Origin: Pinibacter aurantiacus
GTDB lineage: Bacteria > Bacteroidota > Bacteroidia > Chitinophagales > Chitinophagaceae
Length of the DNA stretch: 64,000 bases
NCBI RefSeq assembly: GCF_019130065.1
Contig: NZ_JAHSPG010000016.1
Span: forward strand, 186,001-250,000
Direction of reading: 5' to 3'
The notes below the pieces were generated by a model that was not told the DNA's origin, did not search any database, and saw only the letters and a list, made by a program, of their open reading frames with translations. Within the stretch, counting starts at the first letter, position 1; every line of letters begins with the position of its first letter. Of the stretch, positions 1 through 8,260 are shown one piece after another. A program made the position numbers and the translations under genes.

Positions 1-1063
1 GCTCCTCCATTACGTCATAAATTCTATCCACACCAAAGCTGATGCCCACTCCAGGAACATTTGGAACACCAAACAAACCTGTCAGGTCATCGTATCTTCC
101 GCCGCCGCCGATGCTACCCATGTTGGCACCAATGGCTTTGATTTCGAAAATAATACCGGTATAATAATTCAAACCACGTGCAAGCGTAAAGTCAGTCACG
201 ATTTGGCTTGTAGCGGATGTTAAGCGACTATTCGAAAGCAAATAGTTGATTTCATTCAAACCTGCTTTTCCTGTTTCATTATCACCAATCAGTTTTGATA
301 GAGCTTCAATCTTTTCTTCATTGGAGCCTGCAATGTTAAGGTATTGCTCTATCGTGCTGATCTGCTCAGCATTCAAACCGCGTTGTTGCAGTTCTTCTTT
401 AACTTTTTCAATACCAATTTTATCAAGCTTATCAATAGCGATGGTAATGTCGAGCATTTTATCTGCACCGCCGCAAATTTCTGCCAATGCCGCCAAAACC
501 TTTCTGCTGTTGATTCTTATTTCAACAGGGATATTCAGTTTCTCAAAAGCACTTGCATAAATATTGGTTAGCTCAACTTCATTCAACAAACTTTTACTTC
601 CCACCACATCTGCATCGCATTGATAAAACTCACGGTAGCGGCCACGTTGTGGGCGATCAGCTCTCCACACCGGTTGTATTTGGTAACGCTTGAAAGGCAT
701 TGGCAATAGAGAATAATTCATTGCCACATATCTTGCAAAAGGAATGGTTAAGTCATAACGCAAAGCACGTTCAGTAAGATTTTTGTCATTCTTGCCCAAC
801 AAAACATTTTCAAAAGCCGCTTTGGCTTTGTCAATATTTTTCGAATCGCTCAAGCCGTTATTCAATATTTTGAAAATGAGTTTATCTCCCTCTTCACCAT
901 ATTTTCCCATCAATGTTTCAAGGTTTTCCATTGCCGGCGTTTCCAGCGGTTGAAATCCATATAGTTCAAATATGCTGCGAATTGTATTAAAAATGTAATT
1001 GCGTTTACGAACTACTTCCGCACTAAAATCTCTTGTTCCCTGCGGTAAAGAAGGCTTACTCAT
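1..1063 (-). CDS. hisS: Histidyl-tRNA synthetase, 3' end outside the window
   Basis: Class II aminoacyl-tRNA synthetase that charges tRNA-His in the cytosol. The minus-strand reading begins MSKPSLPQGTRDF at 1063 and runs off the window start, giving about 354 residues. Motif 2 is visible as RGRYREFYQCD near 630-650. The HisA-type SIGGGGRYDDL stretch and the motif 3 region GVGISFGVDR lie in the last 120 bases. The C-terminal anticodon-binding domain, roughly 100 residues, is missing because the gene continues beyond the window. A GTAC-word repeat (1118-1217) lies directly upstream, between this gene and the phosphatase gene. Identification is firm. Confidence 0.96.
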   Translation of the reverse strand, partial: MSKPSLPQGTRDFSAEVVRKRNYIFNTIRSIFELYGFQPLETPAMENLETLMGKYGEEGDKLIFKILNNGLSDSKNIDKAKAAFENVLLGKNDKNLTERALRYDLTIPFARYVAMNYSLLPMPFKRYQIQPVWRADRPQRGRYREFYQCDADVVGSKSLLNEVELTNIYASAFEKLNIPVEIRINSRKVLAALAEICGGADKMLDITIAIDKLDKIGIEKVKEELQQRGLNAEQISTIEQYLNIAGSNEEKIEALSKLIGDNETGKAGLNEINYLLSNSRLTSATSQIVTDFTLARGLNYYTGIIFEIKAIGANMGSIGGGGRYDDLTGLFGVPNVPGVGISFGVDRIYDVMEE

Positions 1064-1117
1064 TGAAGTTTATTTGTGTATTCTTTCTAATTATTAAAGT
1101 CTTGTTGTTATTGCTGT

Positions 1118-1217
1118 GTACGATGTACGAAGTGCGTTGTACGAAAGTGTTTCGGTTGTGTCATTGTAATGAATTTCGTACATCGTACATCGTACTCCGT
1201 ACATCTCACGTCTCACC
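1118..1217. repeat. Word-type inverted repeat, GTACATC family
   Basis: The left arm at 1118-1149 carries GTACGAT/GTACGAA words. The right arm at 1174-1217 carries GTACATC words repeated with a 7-base period, ending in CACGTCTCAC. The right arm overlaps the stop codon of the phosphatase gene at 1213. A related GTAC block without a matching left arm is at 41870-41920. Confidence 0.75.
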
Positions 1218-1671
1218 CCTTATGCCTTTCCACAATCACCTCACACGCTTCCTCTATCAATGCATATACTTTGTGATATCCTGGTTCTGTTCCATACCAG
1301 GGATCAGGCACGTCCATATTTTTTCCCGGATACAATTCGTTCAACAATAATTCTACTTTGCTTTCATCGAATTTATTTTTTGCAATGCGTCGCATATCAT
1401 CCACTACATCTTCCGCCATTGCATATATTTTGTCGAACTTGTCGAAATCGTCTGCTACAAATTTTCTTGAACGTTGTGCACTGATATCAACGCCATTCAT
1501 CAACGCTACTTTTTGCGACAATGGATGAGGCGCTTCTCCAACATGATAGCCATTTGTGCCGGCGCTATCAACATGCCAATCCAGTCCCGCGCTCGCTGCT
1601 TTGTCTTGTAAAATTCCTTCCGCTAATGGGCTCCGGCAAATATTGCCCAGACATACCATCAAGATATTCAT
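1213..1671 (-). CDS. Low-molecular-weight protein-tyrosine-phosphatase
   Basis: Cytosolic LMW-PTP family enzyme that dephosphorylates phosphotyrosine, or phosphoarginine in some relatives. The catalytic P-loop CLGNICRS lies at residues 7-14, giving the C-x5-R signature with nucleophile Cys7 and Arg13. The general-acid loop VPDP has its Asp at residue 123. The length of 152 residues is normal for the family. The start at 1671 gives the standard N-terminus MNILMVCLGN. No tyrosine kinase or capsule gene is adjacent, so the substrate is unknown. The 3' end runs into a GTAC-word repeat arm that supplies the last bases including the stop. Confidence 0.95.
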   Translation of the reverse strand: MNILMVCLGNICRSPLAEGILQDKAASAGLDWHVDSAGTNGYHVGEAPHPLSQKVALMNGVDISAQRSRKFVADDFDKFDKIYAMAEDVVDDMRRIAKNKFDESKVELLLNELYPGKNMDVPDPWYGTEPGYHKVYALIEEACEVIVERHKG

Positions 1672-1691
1672 GGGCGCAAAGATAGGAAAAC

Positions 1692-1722
1692 GCCTAACGC
1701 TAAATGCCTAACGCTTAACGCT
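1692..1722. repeat. Short tandem word block (CCTAACGC/TTAACGCT)
   Basis: Three to four degenerate copies of a CTAACGC-like word stand in tandem upstream of the phosphatase start. I see no matching inverse arm nearby, so this looks like a solitary half element of the word-repeat class. Confidence 0.5.
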
Positions 1723-1732
1723 GGTCCCCGAA

Positions 1733-1846
1733 TGATTGAATAACTGAATAGACTGAATAGACTGAATGATTTATAAATGCCAAGCCCCTTCGACCTTCAA
1801 CTACTCAGTTATTCAGTCCATTCAGTTTATTCAGTTATTCAATTTT
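1733..1846. repeat. Word-type inverted repeat, CAGTTATT family
   Basis: The left arm at 1733-1770 has ACTGAATA/GACTGAATA words and the right arm at 1801-1846 has the inverse CAGTTATTCAGTC words. Aligned arm to arm, about 31 of 35 bases pair, including the 9-base variant word on both sides. The spacer is about 30 bases. It sits between the divergent phosphatase and tonB genes. Confidence 0.8.
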
Positions 1847-1944
1847 GAGAAATGTTTATGGAATCTTTTCGTCCCCGCATCTCATTATTAAGAACACAGC
1901 GCTGGTTTGTACAAAACGAATTTTCCCAAGTAAAACATACTATT

Positions 1945-2778
1945 ATGAATGCTAATTCAATTTTACACAGTGATGTGCTTGACATACTATTTGAAAACCG
2001 TAACAAACAATATGGCGCATACACATTAAGGAAAGAGTACAATAAAAGACTGATGACTGCGATAGGAGGGATGTTTTCTCTGGTGGCGATTGTTGTGGGG
2101 TGTTTGTCTTTTAAGGCGAAGGAAAAACCTGCTGTATTTATTGCAGAAGGGCCGGTTGTAACTCTTGCAGCAGATCCAACTCCGCCTCCTCAAAAAAAGG
2201 ACCCTGTTATACCAAAACTAAAACCCAAAATGGATGCCGGAGCGCTTAAACAAAATATTGCTACAATCCAGAATACGGCGCCGGTAATAACAGAAAGTGA
2301 GACGACTGTGCCGCCCGTTGAGGCAATGGAAAACAAAGCAATAGGTACCGAAACAAAAGAAGGTAATGCCTCTGATGGTACTGTCCAACCGCAAGGTAAT
2401 GGTAGCGGAACGGGACCGGGAACAGGAAGCGACAATGCTACAACGCCGCCTGCGGAAGATAATACCATCTACAAAAGCGTTGAGATGATGCCCGAGTTTC
2501 CTGGTGGCACAAGCGCCATGATACGTTTTCTCAAAAAGAATCTGCGTGAGATCACAAACGAAGAAGAGCGTACCATTAAAGTGCTCGTTCGCTTCATAGT
2601 CGACAAAACAGGTGTGGTAACAGGATTTGAGATAGTGGGTTCAGGCGGAGAGGAATATGATAAAGAGGTTTTAAGAGTGGTGAAAAAAATGCCGCATTGG
2701 AAACCGGGTTCTCAAAACGGCAACCCCGTAAATGTGTACATGACCTTGCCGGTTGTGTTTCAAACCGAACAGGAATAG
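1945..2778 (+). CDS. TonB-family energy transducer
   Basis: Inner-membrane protein that couples proton-motive force to outer-membrane TonB-dependent receptors. The ATG at 1945 gives 277 residues. An in-frame ATG at 1852 would add 31 residues that do not look like TonB and begins beside a repeat arm, so 1945 is preferred. One membrane segment lies at about residues 37-56. It is followed by a Pro/Lys stretch (PTPPPQKKDPVIPKLKPK), a Gly/Thr-rich periplasmic linker, and a TonB C-terminal domain over the last 90 residues (MMPEFPGGTSAM, then VRFIVDKTGVV and PVNVYMTLPVVF). ExbB/ExbD are not in the window. The neighbours downstream (small membrane protein, PstS-like lipoprotein, TPR protein) are often seen next to TonB in this phylum. 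Confidence 0.9.
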   Translation: MNANSILHSDVLDILFENRNKQYGAYTLRKEYNKRLMTAIGGMFSLVAIVVGCLSFKAKEKPAVFIAEGPVVTLAADPTPPPQKKDPVIPKLKPKMDAGALKQNIATIQNTAPVITESETTVPPVEAMENKAIGTETKEGNASDGTVQPQGNGSGTGPGTGSDNATTPPAEDNTIYKSVEMMPEFPGGTSAMIRFLKKNLREITNEEERTIKVLVRFIVDKTGVVTGFEIVGSGGEEYDKEVLRVVKKMPHWKPGSQNGNPVNVYMTLPVVFQTEQE

Positions 2779-3146
2779 TACTTTGAAATATGTGAGATAT
2801 ACTTTGGATGATGGATCAATAACCCCTATTTAAACCCTCAGCCATTGCGGGCAGCCGGCAAGTTCGTTGCCAGGCTGGCCGCATAGCTCTTTTTGGGACA
2901 AAAGCTGATATAGGTTTTCACAATAATATAACGTAGTTGCAGGACCAATCTTAACTGTTTGATTGCGTATTTTTTTAATATAATAAACCACAAAAATTCC
3001 CACGTAAAGGGATGGCACACAATAAAAAATGGTAAAATCTAAAGAAGGAAATATAAAATTGAAAAATGTAAAAGAGTTTAAAGAATTAGCGTTCGAAAAA
3101 GATATGTTTTTATTATCTTGCTCCATTCTATTTAAAAACGGGTCAT
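2779..3146. other. 368-base gap with one GC-rich hairpin
   Basis: The gap follows tonB. At about 2850-2884 a GC-rich imperfect hairpin (GGCAGCCGGCAA against TTGCCAGGCTGGCC, with a bulge) stands out from AT-rich surroundings. The rest is A/T-rich and likely holds the promoter of the next gene, since a TTATCTTGC box lies about 35 bases before its start. A 98-codon minus-strand reading frame (2830-3126) exists here but has no recognisable domain, and I do not call it a gene. Confidence 0.4.
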
Positions 3147-3380
3147 ATGGACGATAAGTTTCAGGAGCGAAAAGAAAAAAACTACAGTATAATGAGGTCC
3201 GTGAAGGATTACGGCATGGGCATCGTAATTCTGTGTTTTGGAATTTTTTTCGCGTTTTCAGACAAGCTCGGTTTTAAATTTGGAGTGGAACCCCTGCTAA
3301 AATATTTCTTTGCCGGATTGTGTATCGTTTACGGAGGATGGCGAATTTACCGTGGTTACCAAAAGAACTATTTCGAATGA
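3147..3380 (+). CDS. Small two-helix membrane protein, hypothetical
   Basis: A 77-residue protein of unknown function. A charged N-terminus (MDDKFQERKEKN) is followed by two hydrophobic segments at about residues 24-44 and 49-68, the second ending in a basic WRIYRGYQK stretch. Its stop codon overlaps the start of the next gene in an ATGA arrangement (ATG at 3377, TGA at 3378-3380), so the two are almost certainly translationally coupled. Similar small proteins commonly precede a PstS-like lipoprotein near tonB in Bacteroidota, which supports it being real. Confidence 0.8.
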   Translation: MDDKFQERKEKNYSIMRSVKDYGMGIVILCFGIFFAFSDKLGFKFGVEPLLKYFFAGLCIVYGGWRIYRGYQKNYFE

Positions 3381-4312
3381 GATCATATATTGCCTCTAGA
3401 AAAATAAAATTTATTTCAACCTGGGTTGTAGTTTTCTTCGTAAGTGTGCTTGCGGGTTGCAACAATGGTCAGCAAAAGCCTTTTGGGGATACTACCAATT
3501 CAGGAACAATTAACATAAGTGTTGACGAAAGCTTTAAACCGGTAATTGATTCTCAAATCAAAGTATTTGAGGCACTTAATAAAGATGCCAGAATAATAGC
3601 TCATTACAAGCCGGAAGCTGAGTGTCTGAAGGACCTGAATAATGACAGCGTAAGAATGGTTATTATTACAAGGGCATTGACAGACAAGGAGGTTGAACTA
3701 TTGACCAATAAGGAAAAGTTCTCTCCTCTCCAGGGAAAGATTGCCTACGACGCAGTTGCGTTGATCGTAAACAACCAGGCAAAAGATTCCATCTTTGACA
3801 TGACTGATGTAAGGTCCATTTTAAAGGGCACCAGTGGTTACAAGCTAAAACCGGTATTCGACGGCCTTTCTGCAACGAGCACAGTTCGTTATGCCATGGA
3901 TTCCATTTTGCAGGGCCAGCCGATGGGCAAAAATGTTACGGCCGCCACAAGCAGCCTTGGAGTGATAGATTACGTATCTAATAATCCGGATGCGATTGGT
4001 TTTATAGGAGTTAGTTGGATCGGAAATCCGGAGGACACATCACAAATTAGTTTTTTGAAAAAAGTTAGAATTGCATCCATCCGTTGCGGTATTTGTCCAC
4101 AGGAAACATATGTAAAACCTTACCAGGCGAATATTGCCATGAGACGCTATCCGTTGGTACGTGGTTTGTATTATGTGCTGAAAGAAAATTATGACGGCCT
4201 TGGAAACGGGTTCGCCAACTTCATGTTGTACGAAAAAGGGCAATTGATTTTCAGAAGAGCGTACTTATGGCCTGCGAAAATGCAGTTTATTGTACGGGAT
4301 GCAGGGATGTAA
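3377..4312 (+). CDS. PstS-like periplasmic substrate-binding lipoprotein
   Basis: Predicted lipoprotein of 311 residues with the phosphate-binding-protein fold (PBP-like, PstS family). The ATG at 3377 overlaps the preceding stop and gives a proper lipoprotein signal: basic MRSYIASRKIKF, a hydrophobic stretch, then lipobox VLAGC with Cys28. An earlier ATG at 3320 lies inside the upstream gene and spoils the signal. The mature part contains PstS-type features (GTINISVDESFKPVIDSQ; AYDAVALIVNNQAKD; SSLGVIDYVSNNPDAIGFIG). No PstABC permease or ATPase is nearby. With tonB upstream and a TPR protein downstream, it may serve envelope transport rather than classic phosphate ABC uptake; that is inference. 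Confidence 0.85.
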   Translation: MRSYIASRKIKFISTWVVVFFVSVLAGCNNGQQKPFGDTTNSGTINISVDESFKPVIDSQIKVFEALNKDARIIAHYKPEAECLKDLNNDSVRMVIITRALTDKEVELLTNKEKFSPLQGKIAYDAVALIVNNQAKDSIFDMTDVRSILKGTSGYKLKPVFDGLSATSTVRYAMDSILQGQPMGKNVTAATSSLGVIDYVSNNPDAIGFIGVSWIGNPEDTSQISFLKKVRIASIRCGICPQETYVKPYQANIAMRRYPLVRGLYYVLKENYDGLGNGFANFMLYEKGQLIFRRAYLWPAKMQFIVRDAGM

Positions 4313-4362
4313 AAAGTAGTTTTATATAAAAATCTATATTTAGTAAACCAGAAAAATAAACA

Positions 4363-6054
4363 ATGAAGAAAATTACCTTAAGCATTGCAGTGGCAGCGGT
4401 TATGTCCGTTACTTCTTTGTTTGCGCAAAGTGTTGAGCAGGGAAAGAAATTTTATTACTACGAAAGGTTCAACAGCGCTAAGGCAGAATTTGAAAAAGCA
4501 CTGGCTTCAAACCCTAACGATGTGATTGCTACCTATTGGTTGGGCCAAACATTGCTTGAATTAAAAGATACTGCAGGAGCGAAAGCCCTGTATCAAAAAG
4601 GCTTAACAACCAGCAACAATGCACCGGCAATGCTAGTGGGCATGGGGCAGATTGAGTTGAACGAAGGTAAAAAAGACGATGCTCGCCAACGTTTCGAGAC
4701 TGCACTTAACCTTACTAAAAATAAAGACGTAAATATCATGGCAGCAATTGGCCATGCTATAGTAGATTCTAAAGCAGGAGATGCTCAGTTCGTAATCGAA
4801 AAACTGACTCCTGTTACTCAAGCTAAAGACTTCAAAAGCCCTGAAGTTTGGACAGTAATTGGTGATGCTTACCGCAAACTTGGAGATGGCGGAAGTGCCG
4901 TTCAGTCTTATCAAAAAGCATTGAACATCGATCCTAAATATGCAGGCGCTGAGTACAGAATTGCAAAACTGTACATGACACAAGGAAACAAAGACATATT
5001 CCTTCCTGCATTGGAGCAATCAGTGCAGATGGATCCAGGCTTTGCTCCGGCATATTATGAGTTGTACTACTACTGGTTCAATCGTGATATCAACAAAGCA
5101 AAAGATTTCTACGAAAAATTTATGGCAGTTTCTGATCCAAACCCGAACAATGATTACGAAAAAACAAGTATCATTTTCGCTTCAGGAAACTACGACAACG
5201 CGATTAGTACCGCTCAGGGATACATTACTTCTCAAGGTGACAAAGCGGATCCCCGTTATTACAAACTGATCGCTTACGCTTATGATGCGAAAAAAGATTC
5301 AGTAAACGCAAAAAGCTACCTGGATCAGTATTTCGCAAAACAAAAAGCGGAAAATTTCGTACCGAAAGACTATGCTTTCAAGGCAGAATTGTTGAGCAAA
5401 TTCCCCGGAAACGAAACTCAGGCTCTTCAAGCTTATGAGCAGGCTATAGCTGCAGACACTTCTAAAACTGAAAAATTAGAATTGATGAATAGCGCGGCTG
5501 GTTTATCTAAAAGATTGGGCAACAGAGCAGAAGAAGCAAAATGGCTGGGACAGATCTATTACACAGATCCTAAGTCTACAAAAACCGACTTATACAACTA
5601 CGGATATGCTTACTACCAGGCTAAAGTGTATGATTCGTCGGTAGCTATCTTTGGAAAATACAAAGAACTTTACCCTGAAGAAATCTATGGTTATTTGTGG
5701 TCAGCACGTTCATATGCAGCGATCGATACAACCATGGCAAACGGATTGGCAGTTCCTGACTATCAGAAATTTGTAGAAGTTGCTAAGAAAACAGATTCAG
5801 TAAAAATGAAGAGTTTGATCATTCAGTCTCTTTACTACCTGGCTTCTTATTCAAACGATATCAAGAAAGATAAAGATGCGGCAATCGGTTATTTGCAGCA
5901 AGTGGTAGCACTTGATCCAACCAATACTGATGCTACTCAGATCATCGAAAAATTGAAAAAACCGGCTAAACAACCCGCTGCAGCTCCTCAGAAAAAAGCA
6001 ACAGGTAACTCCGGAACTTCTACCAAAAGCTCTGGTGGGCACACCGCCAAGTAG
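4363..6054 (+). CDS. Exported tetratricopeptide-repeat protein
   Basis: A 563-residue protein. An N-terminal signal peptide (MKKITLSIAVAAVMSVTSLFA, likely cut after Ala21) is followed by tandem TPR units from about residue 24 to 535, for example AKAEFEKALASNPNDVIATY and AVQSYQKALNIDPKYAGAEY. The C-terminal 30 residues are a Lys/Pro/Ala then Gly/Ser/Thr tail without a sorting domain. It probably acts as a periplasmic scaffold with the preceding TonB and PstS-like proteins, from which it is separated by only 50 bases. A strong intrinsic terminator follows at 6087-6112. No specific partner can be named. Confidence 0.88.
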   Translation: MKKITLSIAVAAVMSVTSLFAQSVEQGKKFYYYERFNSAKAEFEKALASNPNDVIATYWLGQTLLELKDTAGAKALYQKGLTTSNNAPAMLVGMGQIELNEGKKDDARQRFETALNLTKNKDVNIMAAIGHAIVDSKAGDAQFVIEKLTPVTQAKDFKSPEVWTVIGDAYRKLGDGGSAVQSYQKALNIDPKYAGAEYRIAKLYMTQGNKDIFLPALEQSVQMDPGFAPAYYELYYYWFNRDINKAKDFYEKFMAVSDPNPNNDYEKTSIIFASGNYDNAISTAQGYITSQGDKADPRYYKLIAYAYDAKKDSVNAKSYLDQYFAKQKAENFVPKDYAFKAELLSKFPGNETQALQAYEQAIAADTSKTEKLELMNSAAGLSKRLGNRAEEAKWLGQIYYTDPKSTKTDLYNYGYAYYQAKVYDSSVAIFGKYKELYPEEIYGYLWSARSYAAIDTTMANGLAVPDYQKFVEVAKKTDSVKMKSLIIQSLYYLASYSNDIKKDKDAAIGYLQQVVALDPTNTDATQIIEKLKKPAKQPAAAPQKKATGNSGTSTKSSGGHTAK

Positions 6055-6086
6055 ATAGATTATTATCTTCTTTCCATAAAACAAAG

Positions 6087-6112
6087 AAACTGTCCTCCGG
6101 GGCAGTTTTTTT
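6087..6112 (+). terminator. Rho-independent terminator after the TPR gene
   Basis: A 9-bp stem (AAACTGTCC at 6087-6095 with GGGCAGTTT at 6100-6108, one G-T pair) with a 4-base loop is followed directly by a T run and TTGTTTT. It lies 33 bases after the TPR stop codon. Confidence 0.9.
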
Positions 6113-6224
6113 GTTTTAAGAGTGTTGCTGAGTAAGTGTTTTCACTAGTTTTTTCTACCTGAAATCGGGTAAAAAACTTTTTCTACGGACGGGTTGATAA
6201 TAATCAGCTAGAATATTTCACATT

Positions 6225-6258
6225 ATTGAGGTTTATATCATTGGCTAACCTATTTTTG
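6225..6258 (+). promoter_or_regulatory. Candidate Bacteroidota sigma-ABfr-type promoter of the nuo operon
   Basis: The -7 box TATTTTTG (6251-6258) matches the TAnnTTTG consensus exactly. An ATTG (6225-6228) lies 22 bases upstream, within the 17-23 base range for the -33 TTTG element. Transcription would start near 6265, about 16 bases before the nuoA ATG. Position and match are good, but this is prediction only. Confidence 0.5.
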
Positions 6259-6280
6259 CGCTTTAAGCAATCTTCTCATT

Positions 6281-6685
6281 ATGAACTTGTTCCTTTTGCA
6301 AGTAAGTACTCCGGTAGTTGCCAATACCTCTGCCAACTACATCCCTATTGCATTGCAACTAATATTCGCTGCTCTTTTTGTAGCGGGTACATTAGGTATC
6401 GCCAACATTCTGGGGCCAAGACGTAACACCAGCGATAAACTGGCTACGTTTGAAAGCGGTATTGAAAGTGTGGGAAACGCCCGTCAGCCAATGGCTATTA
6501 AATACTTCCTGGTTGCTATTCTCTTCGTGTTGTTTGACGTGGAAGTTATTTTCTTCTATCCTTATGCAGTAAATTTCAAGGAGCTTGGCTGGCCCGGTTT
6601 AGGTGCAGTTTTAATGTTTGTGGCCTTCTTTATCCTGGGCTTTATCTATATCATAAAAAAAGGAGCCCTCACCTGGGAAGATTAA
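6281..6685 (+). CDS. nuoA: NADH-quinone oxidoreductase subunit A
   Basis: Membrane subunit of respiratory complex I at the junction between the hydrophilic arm and the membrane arm. It has 134 residues and three hydrophobic helices. The family signature is clear: a matrix loop (LATFESGIESVGNARQPM) followed by IKYFLVAILFVLFDVEVIFF with the conserved acidic residues. It is the first gene of a nuoA-to-N cluster, all on one strand. A candidate promoter lies just upstream, and a terminator separates it from the TPR gene. Confidence 0.96.
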   Translation: MNLFLLQVSTPVVANTSANYIPIALQLIFAALFVAGTLGIANILGPRRNTSDKLATFESGIESVGNARQPMAIKYFLVAILFVLFDVEVIFFYPYAVNFKELGWPGLGAVLMFVAFFILGFIYIIKKGALTWED

Positions 6686-6789
6686 GCAATAATTAGTGCC
6701 TGTTTGGTGTTAATTAGCTGGTTTTGAAATTACAACTAAAAGACAGTACAGCTGTTAGGCAACAGAGGTGCTTTAAAAAGGAAAATATT

Positions 6790-7371
6790 ATGTCTCGTCC
6801 TGTATCGTTTAATGTGAAAAATGAAGGTGGTAAGCCTATAAACATAGTCGATGCCCCTGCCGGCTTTACCGGTGAAGGCTTCTTTACTACTAAATTGAGT
6901 GACGTTGTAGGTTTGGGAAGAAAAAATTCACTTTGGCCTTTACCATTCGCTACATCTTGTTGCGGAATCGAATTCATGGCGACCATGGCCTCTCATTATG
7001 ATCTGGCTCGCTTTGGCGCTGAAAGAGTTGGATTCTCTCCCCGCCAGTGCGATTTATTGATGGTAATGGGAACGATTGCAAAAAAAATGGGACCTATCGT
7101 AAAACAGGTATACCTGCAAATGGCAGAGCCAAGATGGGTAATAGCAGTTGGTGCCTGCGCATGTTCCGGTGGTATATTTGACTCATACAGTGTATTGCAG
7201 GGCATCGATCAGATCATTCCTGTAGACGTGTACGTTCCCGGCTGTCCTCCAAGACCAGAAGCTATTTTAGATGGCTTTATGAAAGTGCAGGATCTGGTAG
7301 GGAATGAGAGTATCCGCCGCCGAAATAGCGACCAGTACAAGGCGTTGCTGAATGGATATGGCATTCAATAA
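6790..7371 (+). CDS. nuoB: NADH-quinone oxidoreductase subunit B
   Basis: Peripheral subunit that carries the terminal [4Fe-4S] cluster N2, which reduces quinone. It has 193 residues from the ATG at 6790, which is preceded by AAAAAGGAAAA. An in-frame ATG at 6724 would add 22 unrelated residues. Cluster ligands are visible at Cys57-Cys58 (TSCCGIEF), Cys123 (GACACSGG) and Cys152 (VPGCPPRPE), the expected pattern. The gene follows nuoA after about 100 bases and is followed by a TTTCAAAT-word inverted repeat that starts right at the stop codon. Confidence 0.97.
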   Translation: MSRPVSFNVKNEGGKPINIVDAPAGFTGEGFFTTKLSDVVGLGRKNSLWPLPFATSCCGIEFMATMASHYDLARFGAERVGFSPRQCDLLMVMGTIAKKMGPIVKQVYLQMAEPRWVIAVGACACSGGIFDSYSVLQGIDQIIPVDVYVPGCPPRPEAILDGFMKVQDLVGNESIRRRNSDQYKALLNGYGIQ

Positions 7372-7373
7372 TT

Positions 7374-7542
7374 CAATTTGAAGATGTGGCAATTTGAAGA
7401 TTTGAAAATGCCGTAGAAAGGATCTTGCCCCATTGATGACAGACAAGCTAAAGAATTATTAATAGAGAAAATGACAGATAAGAAATTTGCGATTTAAATG
7501 TTCAGGCATTTCCAAATTCCCAAATTTTCAAATTTTCAAATT
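7374..7542. repeat. Word-type inverted repeat, TTTCAAAT family (nuoB-nuoC)
   Basis: The left arm (7374-7412) contains CAATTTGAAGA/TTTGAAAATGCC words and the right arm (7505-7542) contains GGCATTTCC followed by AAATTTTC words. Both arms carry the GGCATTT/AAATGCC edge. The right arm ends 5 bases before the nuoC ATG and leaves no room for a Shine-Dalgarno sequence. Confidence 0.8.
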
Positions 7543-7547
7543 AACTC

Positions 7548-8078
7548 ATGGATCAAGATTATATAAAACAAAGGCTGATTGAGAAATTCGGAGAAGCTGT
7601 AACAGGTTTTGAATCACCGTATGGAATGTTGACTTTTGAAGCACCGAAAGAAATGAACCTGAAAGTGCTGCAATTCCTGTACGATGATGAGCATTTGAAA
7701 TTCCGTTTTCTAACAGACCTCTGCGCTGTACATTATCCGGACAATAAAGGAAGAGAACTCGCTATTGTGTATCTGTTACACAACCTTGTTGATAATGTTC
7801 GTATCCGTTTCAAAGTATTTTCACCAATAAATGAAGCTGGAGCTGCTTATACTGCAGACATCTATACAGCAACAAAATTGTTTGAAGCAGCCAACTGGCT
7901 CGAAAGAGAAACTTTCGATTTCTTCGGCGTCAATTTCGTGGGCCATCCAAATCTTAAACGTATAATGAACGTAGAAGAAATGGACTACTACCCAATGCTT
8001 AAACAATACCCGCTGGAAGATCAATCCAGGGTAGATAAAGATGATGAGATGTTTGGACGCGGAGGAAGCGTAATTTGA
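7548..8078 (+). CDS. nuoC: NADH-quinone oxidoreductase subunit C
   Basis: The 30-kDa-type subunit of the complex I peripheral arm, which contacts NuoD; 176 residues. The family signature ERETFDFFGVNFVGHPNLKR is present near residues 120-140, and the C-terminus ends in the usual GRGG region. NuoC and NuoD are separate here, not fused as in Escherichia. The last codon and stop (ATT TGA) coincide with the first word of the downstream repeat arm. Confidence 0.96.
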   Translation: MDQDYIKQRLIEKFGEAVTGFESPYGMLTFEAPKEMNLKVLQFLYDDEHLKFRFLTDLCAVHYPDNKGRELAIVYLLHNLVDNVRIRFKVFSPINEAGAAYTADIYTATKLFEAANWLERETFDFFGVNFVGHPNLKRIMNVEEMDYYPMLKQYPLEDQSRVDKDDEMFGRGGSVI

Positions 8079-8246
8079 AAATTTGAAAATGTGGCAATTT
8101 CCTGCCCGACGGAATTCAATCAGACCGATCATGAGACGGCAGGCGGGGAAAATGATTGTCCCATTACCCGATTTTCAAAAGACAAGGTAACATAAAATAC
8201 AGGAGGTTTGACCTAATGAATTTTCAAATCTTCAAATTTTCAAATT
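8072..8246. repeat. Word-type inverted repeat, TTTCAAAT family (nuoC-nuoD)
   Basis: The left arm at 8072-8100 (AATTTGAAAATTTGAAAATG) provides the nuoC stop codon TGA. The right arm at 8219-8246 reads AATTTTCAAATCTTCAAATT and so on. The spacer contains a second imperfect palindrome, CCTGCCCGACGG against CGGCAGGCGGGG (about 8101-8150). The nuoD ATG follows 14 bases after the right arm. Confidence 0.8.
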
Positions 8247-8260
8247 GACTAATTGATTCT

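Noticed and set aside
2830-3126. Possible 98-residue minus-strand protein
   Set aside because: No recognisable domain; skewed composition (N-terminal Asn/Phe run) and a GC-rich hairpin inside. It is more likely non-coding.
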